DNA of 64,000 nt. It comes from Asparagopsis taxiformis (taxonomy: Eukaryota > Rhodophyta > Florideophyceae > Bonnemaisoniales > Bonnemaisoniaceae). Both the position numbers and the translations under genes were made by a program. The notes beneath the pieces were generated by a model. It did not search any database. It had not been told where the DNA came from and saw nothing but the letters and a program-made list of their open reading frames with translations. Where the stretch lies: contig JALQPE010000172.1 of the NCBI GenBank assembly GCA_030407315.1, forward strand, positions 124,001 to 188,000. The letters are read 5' to 3'. Positions 46,222-56,742 of this stretch are shown here, one piece after another (within the stretch, counting starts at the first letter, position 1; every line of letters begins with the position of its first letter).

Positions 46222-47925
46222 ATGTCGCGTCGCCGGCACAACCCGGACGCGACCTACGAGGGATACGACCTTGTCACCACCTCTCCCCCGCGTCCGCTCA
46301 CCCCCGTGTCGCGTTTCGAGGCGCACCCCGCCGCGCAACATCTGATGGAAACCGACCCCTTCTCCCCCGCCTACGCATCCGCCGATACAGACTCCCCCGC
46401 CGGCTCCTCATTCGGTCGTCGCACCCCGACCGCCGGCAACACCGCCCCGGAAAAGCCGCCCCCCACCAGAGATTCCGTCCGCAAGATCGTCACCGGTCTG
46501 CGCAGAGGGCTCTCCTTCCGTGGCGCCCGTCGCCCAAAGCTCAACCCCACCAATGACTCGCTGGACGGCAGTCGTCTCGCCCACTCGGCGACCGCGCCCA
46601 TGTCCGTTCCGCGCCCATTTGTCAACACAGAATTGACGACCCCCGAGCAGACCGCGCCCGCCCCAGAGTCCCGTCCAGAGTCGCTCGTGCAGGTCGCCGT
46701 TCGTCCCTTTGTGCTGGAGGGGAATGGCACCGCTTTGCATACCGCTCCGTCGTTTTCCAAGTGGATGAAGAGAGTCGAGGTCATGAAACGTGTGCAAGTT
46801 GAAGCCAATCCAGCTTCCTTGGCTCCGACTTGTTTGTACGCCTCGGATCAGATGATTCATTCCCCGCTGGAGGAACCGTATAAAGAGACCGAGTTTATTA
46901 CGCGTCGTCCCTTGTTTGTTGATAAGGCCTCGCTCGTCTATCAGGATAGTCCCTTTGAGATTTCGATTGTGGGAATGAGCGTTGCGCCCCAAAATTTTCC
47001 CCATGGACAATGCGCGGGTGACGTGCTGCTGTACAGTTTGCAGAGTGATCCTGGTCAGTTGGGTGACGAGAATGATGCGCTTCCATACATTCATTATGAT
47101 CCTACAAAAGATTCCAAGCAGGGCGGCGCCAAGCCAGATCAGTTTATTTCCATTCCTGCAAGTAAATCGCTGTTCATGGCGTCGGATGGTGCTGAAGGTG
47201 GCATGACCAGTCGAACTTCAGTCAACTGTCGGTTCAAAGTACTGCAACTAGACACAATTGACAAGACGATACAGATGTCATTATCGGGCATTGAACAACT
47301 CGGTCAACACGTTGCACAATTCTCGGTATCAGCTCCACTACTCGGGTTACTAACACCGGCACTGTCACTGGCCAGTTCTGTAACCAAGCGCACACTGGAA
47401 TCGTTTGCCAAACCGGACAAAGTGATCGTTACGGACATGAACTTTCTGTTGGCGGAACGAGTGATGCAACAGGAGGGTACATCACAGTCGGCTACCGAAA
47501 TTCCATTTGAACGACGATCTGGTGAATATCTACGATATGGCTACTACTTCTTTCTGGACAAGCGCGTCGACGCCAAACTATATGCGTCATTTCGGACGTT
47601 TCCAAACGTGCCGTTGATGCTACGGCGCGCCGAGGACTCACTACCCGCGAACGAGAAACGCTTCTTCCCGCTGACAGGGGTTTCGTATCTGGTGATTCGC
47701 GTCACGCCGCGCACGTCTACATCACGTCCGACTCGGAAACCTATTCGGATCAGTCATGTGCAGCGGCTGGAAAATCTGATGCGCACTAGTCTGGCTGGCG
47801 ATCAAAGTATGGAGGAGTCGCAGAACCTGGTGAGAACGCTGGCGGATCTCGCGAAAGACCTCGGGATTTCTTCGATGGCGAGCGGCAGTCGCGACGGGCA
47901 GACGGGTGATAGCGCTTCTGGTTAG
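46222..47925 (+). CDS. unrecognised family, tandem copy 1
   Basis: The protein has 567 residues and I do not recognise the family. Residues 1-180 are disordered, Pro/Arg/Ser-rich and GC-rich. The conserved core (about 190-515) is shared with the next two genes. Its motifs are FEISIVGMSV, YIHYDP, SIPASKSLF, a hydrophobic stretch LLGLLTPALSLASSV, KVIVTDMNFLLAE, GEYLRYGYYFFLDKRVDAKL, LMLRR and FPLTGVSYLVIRV. The Tyr-rich ending looks like the core of a beta-sheet domain. The single hydrophobic stretch is marginal for a membrane helix. There is no signal peptide. A 50-residue tail is Ser/Gly-rich. A membrane-associated or stress role is only a guess; the family has probably expanded in this lineage. 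Confidence 0.8.
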   Translation: MSRRRHNPDATYEGYDLVTTSPPRPLTPVSRFEAHPAAQHLMETDPFSPAYASADTDSPAGSSFGRRTPTAGNTAPEKPPPTRDSVRKIVTGLRRGLSFRGARRPKLNPTNDSLDGSRLAHSATAPMSVPRPFVNTELTTPEQTAPAPESRPESLVQVAVRPFVLEGNGTALHTAPSFSKWMKRVEVMKRVQVEANPASLAPTCLYASDQMIHSPLEEPYKETEFITRRPLFVDKASLVYQDSPFEISIVGMSVAPQNFPHGQCAGDVLLYSLQSDPGQLGDENDALPYIHYDPTKDSKQGGAKPDQFISIPASKSLFMASDGAEGGMTSRTSVNCRFKVLQLDTIDKTIQMSLSGIEQLGQHVAQFSVSAPLLGLLTPALSLASSVTKRTLESFAKPDKVIVTDMNFLLAERVMQQEGTSQSATEIPFERRSGEYLRYGYYFFLDKRVDAKLYASFRTFPNVPLMLRRAEDSLPANEKRFFPLTGVSYLVIRVTPRTSTSRPTRKPIRISHVQRLENLMRTSLAGDQSMEESQNLVRTLADLAKDLGISSMASGSRDGQTGDSASG

Positions 47926-49979
47926 TGTGTTGTTTTTTCGACGGGTACTATCTACTGTATTTCCTTGCAGCGAGGGTCGCGTCTGGATATTGTAAAGTCA
48001 ACGAGGGGTAGCAACGACGAGCGCAGTAGACTAGCGATGGATGGGGCGTCTCGAGAGTTTCAATTTGGATGAATGGCTGGAATGACTGTTGGTATGGCAC
48101 ACCGAGCAAGAGTTGTTCAAAGAGAGTGCTGAATAAATGGTCATGGAAGCAAGATACGCGGCAGTGAAAATGAGCGAGTGATACGTATGGAGTGTCAACT
48201 GGAGCTACTTGGAAGGGATGAAATTAGATATGAATGGAATCAAGTGTGGCGAGAGGTCATGGAACTGTCATTTGCGCTGAAATCACATTGTGTACGGCGC
48301 ACAAATGTGCGTACACAATCTGGAAACGTCCAACGTGGCATGTTCTACCGGCTTGTACTCGCTCTGTAAGTCGATGGACGAAACATTCAAATTCAATTCG
48401 TGGTAGCACCTCAATTGCCGAATGAATTGACGTTTATTGCATATCCACTGCTCGCGAGTAGCACGCGCCCTCAATGACAACCATATACCAGTATCGCCAT
48501 TGCTTCAACCTGCGCCAAGTGTGTCGCCGTCGCCATGAGAACACTGATATTCACTAGCGTTGCCGCATGGCGAAACGTGTGAGAGCAACATAGGCTGGTA
48601 TGACGTTTTAATATTCCCAACCAACCTTGTCACACCCGCTTTCATTGGCGCTGTTGAAACTGGGGAAACGAACACCAGCTTGCAACGTTCGAAACATACG
48701 CACAGCGAGAGCTGCATTTCGCTCTTCCGTCGCTTGAATGGCTCACTCTTGAGAGTGCCAACTATTAATTCCGATACGACACCTCTCGTTCATACAACTG
48801 CAAACCATCCCTCTCGCGATTCGTTGCGTTGGGATAATATCATTATTGCTCAATGTCCATCGTTCCAACCTCGCTTCTTGTGAATCGTCGAGTGTAGCGC
48901 GTGAGGGAAACACGCGGCGCATACGCCAGTGGCTATAACTTCCAACACCGATGAATGCTGTGCTTTTCGACTCCATACACTGCAGACCACTTTCTATGTT
49001 GTGACTCATTCGATTTGCTAGTGGTGTTCTGTAATTTGGCCGCTAATATGAATGGAAGAGAAGCGGACCACTCCGATTCGCAAGCTGTACGTTCTCTCTG
49101 TACCATTCAGTCTCCTCTCAGATCGACAAGATGAACAACTTTTGTAATGAGCTCTTGATTCTCGCGACTTGGGTCCTATAGATACTTCGCCACACGTTTC
49201 ATATAATATGGATTGCGTCCAGCGTCGAAAGATGGCATACAAATGTCACGTACTCGTCAGAATCATTTTTCTGTAATCTTGTAAAGCTTGCTATAGGCCC
49301 CAACTATCATCTATTTTTCCTGTACTAAGGAAGTGTATCTCTGCACTGTGACCTCGACTAGATCTTACGTATATTAGGCGAATAGGCAAAAAGGGTTATC
49401 GTAAGTCAAAACTTCCAGTACACACAACTTTGTTGGGCAAAAATATAGTTGCGTTGAAAGCTGGATTTGCAACGTTTCAAAACGACAAACGCTCCATTGA
49501 GAACGAACACACCCCCGGCCTCCAACGCGAAATTTTTTCGCATAGTACTCGTCAAAACGTCACGGCCTAACCGGCCAAGGTGAGCAATCCTGACTTCTGA
49601 CATTGCACTCAACGATTTAGGTTAGCAAACACATACATCCCGGAATAGATGATATATATTTTTACATACCTCTCCACCTCGGCCAGGTTCCAATATAGCA
49701 CGTTCCCATTCGCTTCTCGGACAATCTCAGTCTCCTTGCGCACTGTTCTTCGTTACTAACATGGCAATTTTTTCAACCTGTTCAGAAGGACAAAACTGTC
49801 CAGCACAGCACCTCTGAAAGCGTAATGAGTACGGAGGACGACCTTGGGTTGCTACGTCCAAGTATGTATATATATAGACATGCTTGGACAGGCAATTGAA
49901 CCTGCACCATTCACCAATCCACACTCTCTGTTCTGCTTGTACCGGACCGGCTTTTCCTCCCGTGTGAGGGAAAAGAAAC
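47926..49979. other. long gene-poor region between family copies 1 and 2
   Basis: About 2.05 kb with no supportable gene. AATAAA at 48132 may end copy 1. Short frames up to 107 codons lack coding character. I looked for a decayed family copy through the Tyr-rich motif and found none. A TATA-like run for copy 2 lies at 49867. No tRNA was recognised. Confidence 0.45.
49867..49876 (+). promoter_or_regulatory. TATA-like run
   Basis: TATATATATA about 105 bases upstream of the ATG at 49980. A candidate core promoter for family copy 2. Confidence 0.35.
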
Positions 49980-51338
49980 ATGGTGAGACCTTTCAGACGA
50001 TCGACTGGTGCGGAGGCACAAGCTGAAACTTCACAGCGTAGTGTGAGCGGAAACTCTGCGAGACGAACAACATCGAATCCGCAGTCAAATGTAACCTCTA
50101 GGGCGCTGATATCGCCAAAGATTCAAGTTCGTCGAGACCACGCTGCGCTAGAATGCGGGAGGGGAAATGGACTTGAGAAGAGGACATCGATGAATTTCTG
50201 GAATCGTCACCAAATTTCGAACAGAAAGTCGGTAACAATCGAAGCTGCCGAGTCCTGCACGTCGGATTCTATCTTCTTCGCGCCGGAGGGCAAGATAATT
50301 TCGGCGACGAATTTCGTCCGATGTGACACGGACTCAGCATCTGATCTTCTGGTTCGTTGTGATGACCCGTTTGAGATTTCTGTCGTTGGCATGAGTGTGA
50401 GCTGCGAGGATTTTTCGAGCAAGATTTATGACAAGGTGATTATGTTCAGCACAAGGAAGGATCCCGGAGCGAAGAGCGGAGAGGCAGTTGCGAAGGGGAC
50501 GTTGGCTGATGGAGAGAAACTTCCTGCAGCGGACGATGTGTTGTATATCCATTACGATCCCATGTCGGACCGAAATGATGCCAAGATGGAGCCGGACGTT
50601 TTTCTGCACGTACCGGCGAGCAAGTCTTTATACATGAGTTCTGATGGGCGAGTGCAGCCGGGGAAGCAGGAACTGGAACATTCTGTGAATTGTCGATTCA
50701 ATGTAATGGAGATTAATGAAATAGGGGATTCGCTGGCGAGAGCTGTCGATGGAATTGATGAGTCGGACGGTGGTATTGAAGCACAGAGAGACGAGGCCAT
50801 GCCATTTCTACCGTTGGTGACCAGTGTATTCTCGATTGTGAGCGCGATGGGTTCGAGGGGACTGCGAAAGTACTCCAAGCCGGATCATATTATCAAGACT
50901 GACTTTACTTTCTTGCTTGCAGACTCGAAACGACAGGGCTCAAAGCCGAACGAACGAAGCAAGAGTACGGGAGAATACCTTCGCTACGGATATTACTTCT
51001 TCCTAAGCCGACCTGTGGACGGGAAACTATACGCACACACAGGGTCCTCCTCGCAGCACGTACCGCTGAAGCTGCGACGAACCGACAAGCTGAGCGGAGA
51101 CGAGCAGGAGTATTTCCCGTTGACTGGAGTGAGCTACCTTGTGATGCGAGTGTGTCGGAAAAGCAAGGGATGGAGAAAGGTGGCGAGGAAGGAAGCGGTG
51201 CACGAGGAGCACGCGAAACGGGTTGGCAATCTGACGCGGATGAGCTCTGCGGTGGAGGTGATGTCGAAGATGGCGTCGGCGAATCGGAAAACGAGCAGCA
51301 AAGTAATGGATGCGATGACAAGTCGAAAGACGTGTTAA
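49980..51338 (+). CDS. unrecognised family, tandem copy 2
   Basis: The protein has 452 residues. Its short N-terminal region (about 1-95) is Ser/Arg-rich and unrelated to that of copy 1. The core (about 96-400) matches copy 1: FEISVVGMSV, LYIHYDP, HVPASKSLYMSSDG, the hydrophobic segment FLPLVTSVFSIVSAMG, IIKTDFTFLLAD, GEYLRYGYYFFLSRPVDGKLYA, PLKLRR and FPLTGVSYLVMRV. The tail is basic (KSKGWRKVARKEA) and Ser-rich. Compared with copies 1 and 3 the HYDP, ASKSL and YGYYFFL motifs are invariant, which points to maintained function. An acidic insert (about 245-260, DGIDESDGGIEAQRDE) is specific to this copy. Confidence 0.8.
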   Translation: MVRPFRRSTGAEAQAETSQRSVSGNSARRTTSNPQSNVTSRALISPKIQVRRDHAALECGRGNGLEKRTSMNFWNRHQISNRKSVTIEAAESCTSDSIFFAPEGKIISATNFVRCDTDSASDLLVRCDDPFEISVVGMSVSCEDFSSKIYDKVIMFSTRKDPGAKSGEAVAKGTLADGEKLPAADDVLYIHYDPMSDRNDAKMEPDVFLHVPASKSLYMSSDGRVQPGKQELEHSVNCRFNVMEINEIGDSLARAVDGIDESDGGIEAQRDEAMPFLPLVTSVFSIVSAMGSRGLRKYSKPDHIIKTDFTFLLADSKRQGSKPNERSKSTGEYLRYGYYFFLSRPVDGKLYAHTGSSSQHVPLKLRRTDKLSGDEQEYFPLTGVSYLVMRVCRKSKGWRKVARKEAVHEEHAKRVGNLTRMSSAVEVMSKMASANRKTSSKVMDAMTSRKTC

Positions 51339-51570
51339 TCGGAGCACGGCGCGTGAATAACATGTTAAATTTTAAATCGAGTGTCCCAACATCATTGCTT
51401 CTCCAACGGGCCCAATTCAGCGCAACTTGTGTCCGTCTTAGCTCATGCGTCCAACGCCGCCACGCGCTCACAACATAGCGCCATCTTCGCCAACATGCCT
51501 TCCTCTGCGCGAGCGCCGCGTCGACCGCCAGCACTCGTCGCATATTCCCTACTTCTCCTCGCGCCCCAGA

Positions 51571-52773
51571 ATGTCCGACGAGTACTACGCTCACTCGGCG
51601 CGAATCCGCGTGCCGCCCTGCGTGCTCACCGGCGCCTCCGCGACCGCGCTGCAGACCTCCAGCGCGCTCGGCACCGCCATCAGCCGTGTGGAGCCCTATA
51701 AGCGCGTCTTTGTCGAAGCGCATCCGCACAACATCAATGCCACAGTTCTCTACGCTTCCGAGGCGCTCGGTCGCATGCACACACAGCCGTTTTCTGACAC
51801 AGAGTTTGTCACCATTAATCCCACACACCATGCCGCCACCATGGTGCGTCACAATCATCCCTTCGAAATCTGCGTCCTGGGCATGTCGATCGCTCATGAC
51901 GACCTCGCTTCCTCGTCCAATAAACTGCTCATGTACAGCTCGACCACCCATACCGAATCCGCTGATGACGCCCATAGCGCCGCTCCATACATTCATTATG
52001 ACCCTACAACTGACAGTCCTAACGCTTGCGTACAACCTGACACCTTCTTGCCCATCCCTGCTAGCAAGTCGCTCTACTACTCCTCCTCCGGCACCTCCGA
52101 CCTGTCCCCGCGTATTCGAAAATGTCTCTTTGTCCACTTTAAAATCAGTCAAGTTGACGAAATGACAAACAACAAATCTCGCACTCTGGCCAGTTTGTCG
52201 CGGCTCGGCGAGCACGCTTCCGAATACAAAGCGCCCATTCCAACCCTTGGATTGATCGCGCCTGCCTTCCAGCTTGCAAACTCCATCGGACAGCGCGCAC
52301 TTAAATCCTACGTACGCAAAGACAACTTACTGGCTATCGATTTCAAGTTCCTGCTGGCTGAACACGAGGACACAGAACATGAAGCCGCCAGACCTGCCGA
52401 GCATGGCGATTACCTGCGCTATGGATACTACTTCTTTCTGAAGAAGCCAGTTGACGCTAAACTGTACGCATCGACAAGGACGTCGGATCAGCATGTCACA
52501 CTCATGTTACGCCGAACTGACTCGCTTATTGGTGAAGAGAAGCAGTATTTTGCGCTCACTGGTGTCACTTACCTCGTTGTCAAAGTCTCACCCAAAACGC
52601 AGCGCGGTCGACAACAGCGTACACGACGGGCTGTCGGGGTTTCGCAGGCACAAAGGGTGGAGGAATTGTTGCGTATGAGTGTCAGGGCTGGTCACAATGT
52701 ATCGAAGAGGGATGCAACAGTGATTCGAGAGAAATTGAAGGCGCTTGCAAAAGAACTGGGTGTTGCTGTGTGA
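51571..52773 (+). CDS. unrecognised family, tandem copy 3
   Basis: The protein has 400 residues from ATG 51571; an in-frame ATG at 51445 would add 42 residues of low-complexity sequence. The core starts almost at once with VFVEAHPHNINATVLYASE, matching the segment VQVEANPASLAPTCLYASD of copy 1, so this is the most compact copy. FEICVLGMSI, YIHYDP, PIPASKSLYYSSSG, the hydrophobic segment TLGLIAPAFQLANSIG, LLAIDFKFLLAE, DYLRYGYYFFLKKPVDAKLYA, LMLRR and ALTGVTYLVVKV follow. A basic tail ends the protein. Copies 2 and 3 are adjacent and in one orientation. An antisense frame over both is not coding. Confidence 0.8.
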   Translation: MSDEYYAHSARIRVPPCVLTGASATALQTSSALGTAISRVEPYKRVFVEAHPHNINATVLYASEALGRMHTQPFSDTEFVTINPTHHAATMVRHNHPFEICVLGMSIAHDDLASSSNKLLMYSSTTHTESADDAHSAAPYIHYDPTTDSPNACVQPDTFLPIPASKSLYYSSSGTSDLSPRIRKCLFVHFKISQVDEMTNNKSRTLASLSRLGEHASEYKAPIPTLGLIAPAFQLANSIGQRALKSYVRKDNLLAIDFKFLLAEHEDTEHEAARPAEHGDYLRYGYYFFLKKPVDAKLYASTRTSDQHVTLMLRRTDSLIGEEKQYFALTGVTYLVVKVSPKTQRGRQQRTRRAVGVSQAQRVEELLRMSVRAGHNVSKRDATVIREKLKALAKELGVAV

Positions 52774-54260
52774 AAGCTGTACTAGGGATGGGCAAACAAT
52801 AGTGTGCGTTGTTGCTTTCCGTTTCTTGAACAAGGACAGAGACACAGAGGATTTTAGAAAGGTCATGGCATGCAGAGCATGGTTGGTTATGGTCCTACCA
52901 GTTTCTGCGTAGATCATTTACACTGACAGCTTTGCAGTCCTCTCTTCTTGGTGAGAAAGTTTACAGCAGCGAAAACGCCTGTAGCTTTGGATAGCGAAAC
53001 CATTTAAATTTTGCACCCGTTTTTCTCGATAGCAACAATGTACCGTCTGTTTGCTGCCGAGTTGAGCTCGACGAGGACGCCCGCAGCATCGATGACGTGC
53101 ACATACTCGTGTAAACAACATGCTATCTCTCTATTGTTTCTTTCAAAAAGGATGTGCTCGTAAGTATGACAGCGTTAGTTGTGATCGTAACAATGTTGCA
53201 CAGTCACCGGGCCAGCCTACTACCTGGCCATCGCATGCTATCATTCCCCGCCGCCTAGCTTTGTTGTGCTCTGCTTCCGACGGAGGAGGCTGCCGATTCG
53301 AGCAGTCGTACAACATTGTCGAATGGACAATATTAGTGTCTCAGGAGTTTGTTGCATGATATAATATAAATTACTCTGACAGCAAACGTAAGTCTCGTTA
53401 GTAGCAGGCGACGCTGGTCCATAGTTTGGTTGCGAGCGGTGCATGTGCACACGGGTTGCAACTTTTGTAACAATATGCCTGCCCGTCGTGTTTCCACAAC
53501 TGCTGTGGACTAAACCATGCAAAATTGCATCATTTGTCTCGGACAAATCTCGAGCAACCACTCCCGTCATGACGCGATGTTGTCATCTATACAAACCCTT
53601 TGCATTGCCATCCCGCAACAACTCGGACGCATCCGACGTGCACAGCATGCAGGTTTTCATATCGACAACCCTCGATAATTCAATTTCTATACGTCGCCCA
53701 CATAATGTTCCAACTTACATCAATTCGTAGAGCGACCCGATGCGCGCTACCGCGTGTGGCAAGCGTACTTTCAACTGTTAGAACAGTCACCCACGTTGTG
53801 TGAGGTGGACTTTCATCTGTTGCGTAAATTGTTCCTGTCGCGCCGCCTTCAACGTACTTACCGATCGTCGAGCAAGTCTCTGGTTGCCGACATATTTTCT
53901 TCCCTCTCAAGACACGCTATTTCGAGGTGGTACAATGTTGTGTGTTCAACAACGAACAACAAAACAACAAATTGTCGCCCACATACAATACATGTCAGTC
54001 TACCGTCAGACAATAACTTTGTACTTTTCTTATATCCTGTCAGCACGTCCAATCATGTAAAGACGCGTTCGTTTGGAACAGCAGCGTAACATATCTAACT
54101 CTCACTCATTATCCATTCATCGCTTGGAACCGGCTTCTCTCCTCTCGTTGCCCCATTCGGCTGTGTAAACAACTCGCACCTCACTTTCTACATATAAAAC
54201 TCGGCGATTCACACGCACATCTCATGGCAACGTTCGCCCAACTCAGCAAGTACACTCATC
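52774..54260. other. long gene-poor region before ABCG gene
   Basis: About 1.49 kb without a supportable gene. Short frames up to 111 codons have no coding character and no family resemblance. A TATA box for the ABCG gene is at 54193. No tRNA or repeat was recognised. Confidence 0.45.
54193..54199 (+). promoter_or_regulatory. TATA box
   Basis: TATAAAA 68 bases upstream of the ATG at 54261, the same distance as in two other genes of the window (60 and 66). Confidence 0.5.
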
Positions 54261-56138
54261 ATGAGCGCCATCAACGTAAACCTCGACCGATACGACACTA
54301 ATGCAACCGCACTCCTATCTCGCTCTTCACTTCTTCAAGGTGGTTCCCACCTCGCGTGGCGTGATCTTCGCATAGATGTGCCAATCAAGGTGCCAGCCAA
54401 CGACGACATTGAATCCGCCCTGCCAAAGACTAAAACCATTCTCAACAATGTCTCCGGGTATGTTCAGCCCGGGCAGATTCTCTTCGTCATGGGCCCCTCT
54501 GGTTCGGGAAAGAGTACACTTCTAGACAGTCTCGCAGATCGTGTCAAACTTCCCGTAAATGGCACCCAAGTTCTCGATGGAAAAATTAAATCTCCTACAG
54601 CGCTCAAATCTGTCGCCAAATATGTACAACAAACTGACGACCTTCTCGGTGTCCTTACCGTTCGTGAGACGCTTGATAATGCCGCCGCACTTTACATCTC
54701 AGAGCCCGAACTAAGAAATGATGCTGTATCTGAAGTCATGGCTATTCTCGGGTTGACTGAACACGCCAATACCAAAATTGGTAACGCATTCCTCAGAGGT
54801 CTGTCTGGTGGACAAGTCCGACGTGTTTCCATTGGGTATGAGCTTGTTGCTGCTCCAAATCTCATGTTTCTCGATGAGCCGACTTCTGGACTTGACAGTG
54901 CAACCGCTTACAATGTGATGGCGGAGTTGCGTCGTATTGCAAAGGAAAGTGGAATGTCAATGGTCATTACTGTACATCAACCGAGTGAACTTGTGTTCGA
55001 AATGGCGGACACTTTTCTGCTCGTTTCCAATGGAAATATGTGCTATTTTGGAGCTGCAGACCAAGCCGCCAACTATTTTCGTGAACTAGGCTTTGAACAG
55101 CCACCTCGTACATCCGACATTGACTGGATGCTCGACCTTGTCAATAAGGATTTTGGTGACGTCGAAGCTGTGGAAAAAGTGTACAATAGTTGGCCCATTT
55201 CAGCGGAGTACAAAGATCTTCAAAAGGCGCTGGAACGATTGGGTGTACCGGCTGAAGCAGAATATGTACCCGTAGAGAAGACGCGGTTACAATATCCCGT
55301 TGGATTTTTTCAGCAAACCAAGGTTCTCACGAAGAGAGGTATCCTCAATACTATTCGAAATCCTGCCGTCTTGTGGCTGCGATTTGCAATGTATCTTGCG
55401 CTCTCCCTTATGATCGGTTTGGTATGGCTTCGTCTGGGTAACAGTGCTGCCGTCATCATTGAAACAAACAATGCCCTATTCTACATCTGTGCATTTATGA
55501 TTTTCATGTCCATTTCTGTTTTACCGGCTTATTTAGAAGAGCGAACGGTGCTTGTTCGCGAACGAGCAAATGGAGCATACTCGGTGCCAGCATATATTCT
55601 CGCGCATACTCTGTATGAAATCCCGTATGTGTTCCTACTGGCATTGATGGCATCCACCGTCGTTTACTTTATGGTTGGGCTCACTGCTGGCGCCGATCGA
55701 TTCTTTATATTTGTCGCCAATCTTTTCACATCTTTGTTCGTAGCGGAATCCATCATGGTGCTAATATCAGCTGTAATCCCGATCCTGATCATCGGTATTG
55801 CGGCGGGTGCTATGACATTTGGTCTGTTCATGTGCATGATGGGCGCATTCATCAGTCTCGATAGAATAGGATGGTGGATTCGATGGGTGCAGTTTATTTC
55901 ACTTCACTTCTATTCTTTTTCCACGTTCATGGTCAACCAATACCAAGACACAACGTTTACAGCCTCTCCGGACACCTTTCCACCGTATCCCATTGACGTC
56001 GACGGTGATAGTATTCCGGCACAATTCGGCCTGGAGGAACGCATCTGGGTCAATTTTCTCGCACAGATTGCCATGATTGTTGTGTATAGATTATTGGCGG
56101 CCGCTTGGCTGCATGTTTTCATTCGCGGGAAGAAATAG
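54261..56138 (+). CDS. ABCG (WHITE-type) half-transporter
   Basis: A protein of 625 residues with the reverse order of ABCG: nucleotide-binding domain first, membrane domain second. Walker A is GPSGSGKST (K84), the signature is LSGGQ (181-185), Walker B is LMFLDEP with D205 and E206, and the H-loop reads TVHQPS. The membrane part (about 360-622) has about six helices, with IPYVF-type segments near the reentrant loop. It must form a dimer. ABCG proteins export lipids, sterols, waxes or xenobiotics; the cargo cannot be told. ATG at 54261 with a TATA box 68 bases before it. The gene is 1.5 kb from the family copies and does not seem linked to them. Confidence 0.94.
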   Translation: MSAINVNLDRYDTNATALLSRSSLLQGGSHLAWRDLRIDVPIKVPANDDIESALPKTKTILNNVSGYVQPGQILFVMGPSGSGKSTLLDSLADRVKLPVNGTQVLDGKIKSPTALKSVAKYVQQTDDLLGVLTVRETLDNAAALYISEPELRNDAVSEVMAILGLTEHANTKIGNAFLRGLSGGQVRRVSIGYELVAAPNLMFLDEPTSGLDSATAYNVMAELRRIAKESGMSMVITVHQPSELVFEMADTFLLVSNGNMCYFGAADQAANYFRELGFEQPPRTSDIDWMLDLVNKDFGDVEAVEKVYNSWPISAEYKDLQKALERLGVPAEAEYVPVEKTRLQYPVGFFQQTKVLTKRGILNTIRNPAVLWLRFAMYLALSLMIGLVWLRLGNSAAVIIETNNALFYICAFMIFMSISVLPAYLEERTVLVRERANGAYSVPAYILAHTLYEIPYVFLLALMASTVVYFMVGLTAGADRFFIFVANLFTSLFVAESIMVLISAVIPILIIGIAAGAMTFGLFMCMMGAFISLDRIGWWIRWVQFISLHFYSFSTFMVNQYQDTTFTASPDTFPPYPIDVDGDSIPAQFGLEERIWVNFLAQIAMIVVYRLLAAAWLHVFIRGKK

Positions 56139-56742
56139 TCGCCAGATTTGTCCGAGTATATATAGCACGACGTACGATGATCCGTCACACTTCTGGATAG
56201 CGTGGAATGAGATGATTTCCTGTATATGCAACTAGCTGGACATCCTGTTTTGAGTAATCCTAACTAAACCAAAGTAGACTAGCACAACTGAAAAGGAAAC
56301 TGACGTCTTACTGCATCATCACTGGATCAGAATGGAGCTCACAATGCACTAGTGGATGAATTATAAAACTCAGAAACTGATCCGTTTCTATAATATTACG
56401 TTGGGGGTGTTATACCCTTCGGAGACACGATCGCCACTACCCGTTTGCAGCTCCACTGCGTATGTTGAACATAACACTTTATACGAAGCTTGTGCGCATG
56501 GAACATCGCGGGTCGCAGACACCTTTCATGGTCAAAACTTTGGTAGCCGATCCTACTGGCAGGCGTTGGGCGTAGTAGCCCTGAAATGCTCTAATAATAA
56601 AATTAATGGAAAACGAATCAATTTCGTTGGAATTAGGACGGCACCACTTGAAGATACCGACCTCTGCCAAACCACGACCACATATTGAGATCCGTAACGC
56701 CTGAACACTCTGACTATCCGCGCCGCTGACGCCGTTGCGATT
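56139..56742. other. intergenic region
   Basis: About 604 bases between two plus-strand genes. TATATATA near 56159 lies just after the ABCG stop and may belong to its 3' end. No RNA gene or repeat was recognised. Confidence 0.45.

Noticed and set aside
47926..49979. Decayed fourth copy of the tandem family in the 2-kb gap
   Set aside because: No trace of the Tyr-rich or HYDP motifs was seen in any frame by eye.
50905..52215. 436-codon open frame on the minus strand
   Set aside because: It lies antisense across the 3' end of family copy 2 and the 5' half of copy 3, and its translation is low-complexity and Arg/Val/Gly-rich. The sense frames carry conserved motifs.
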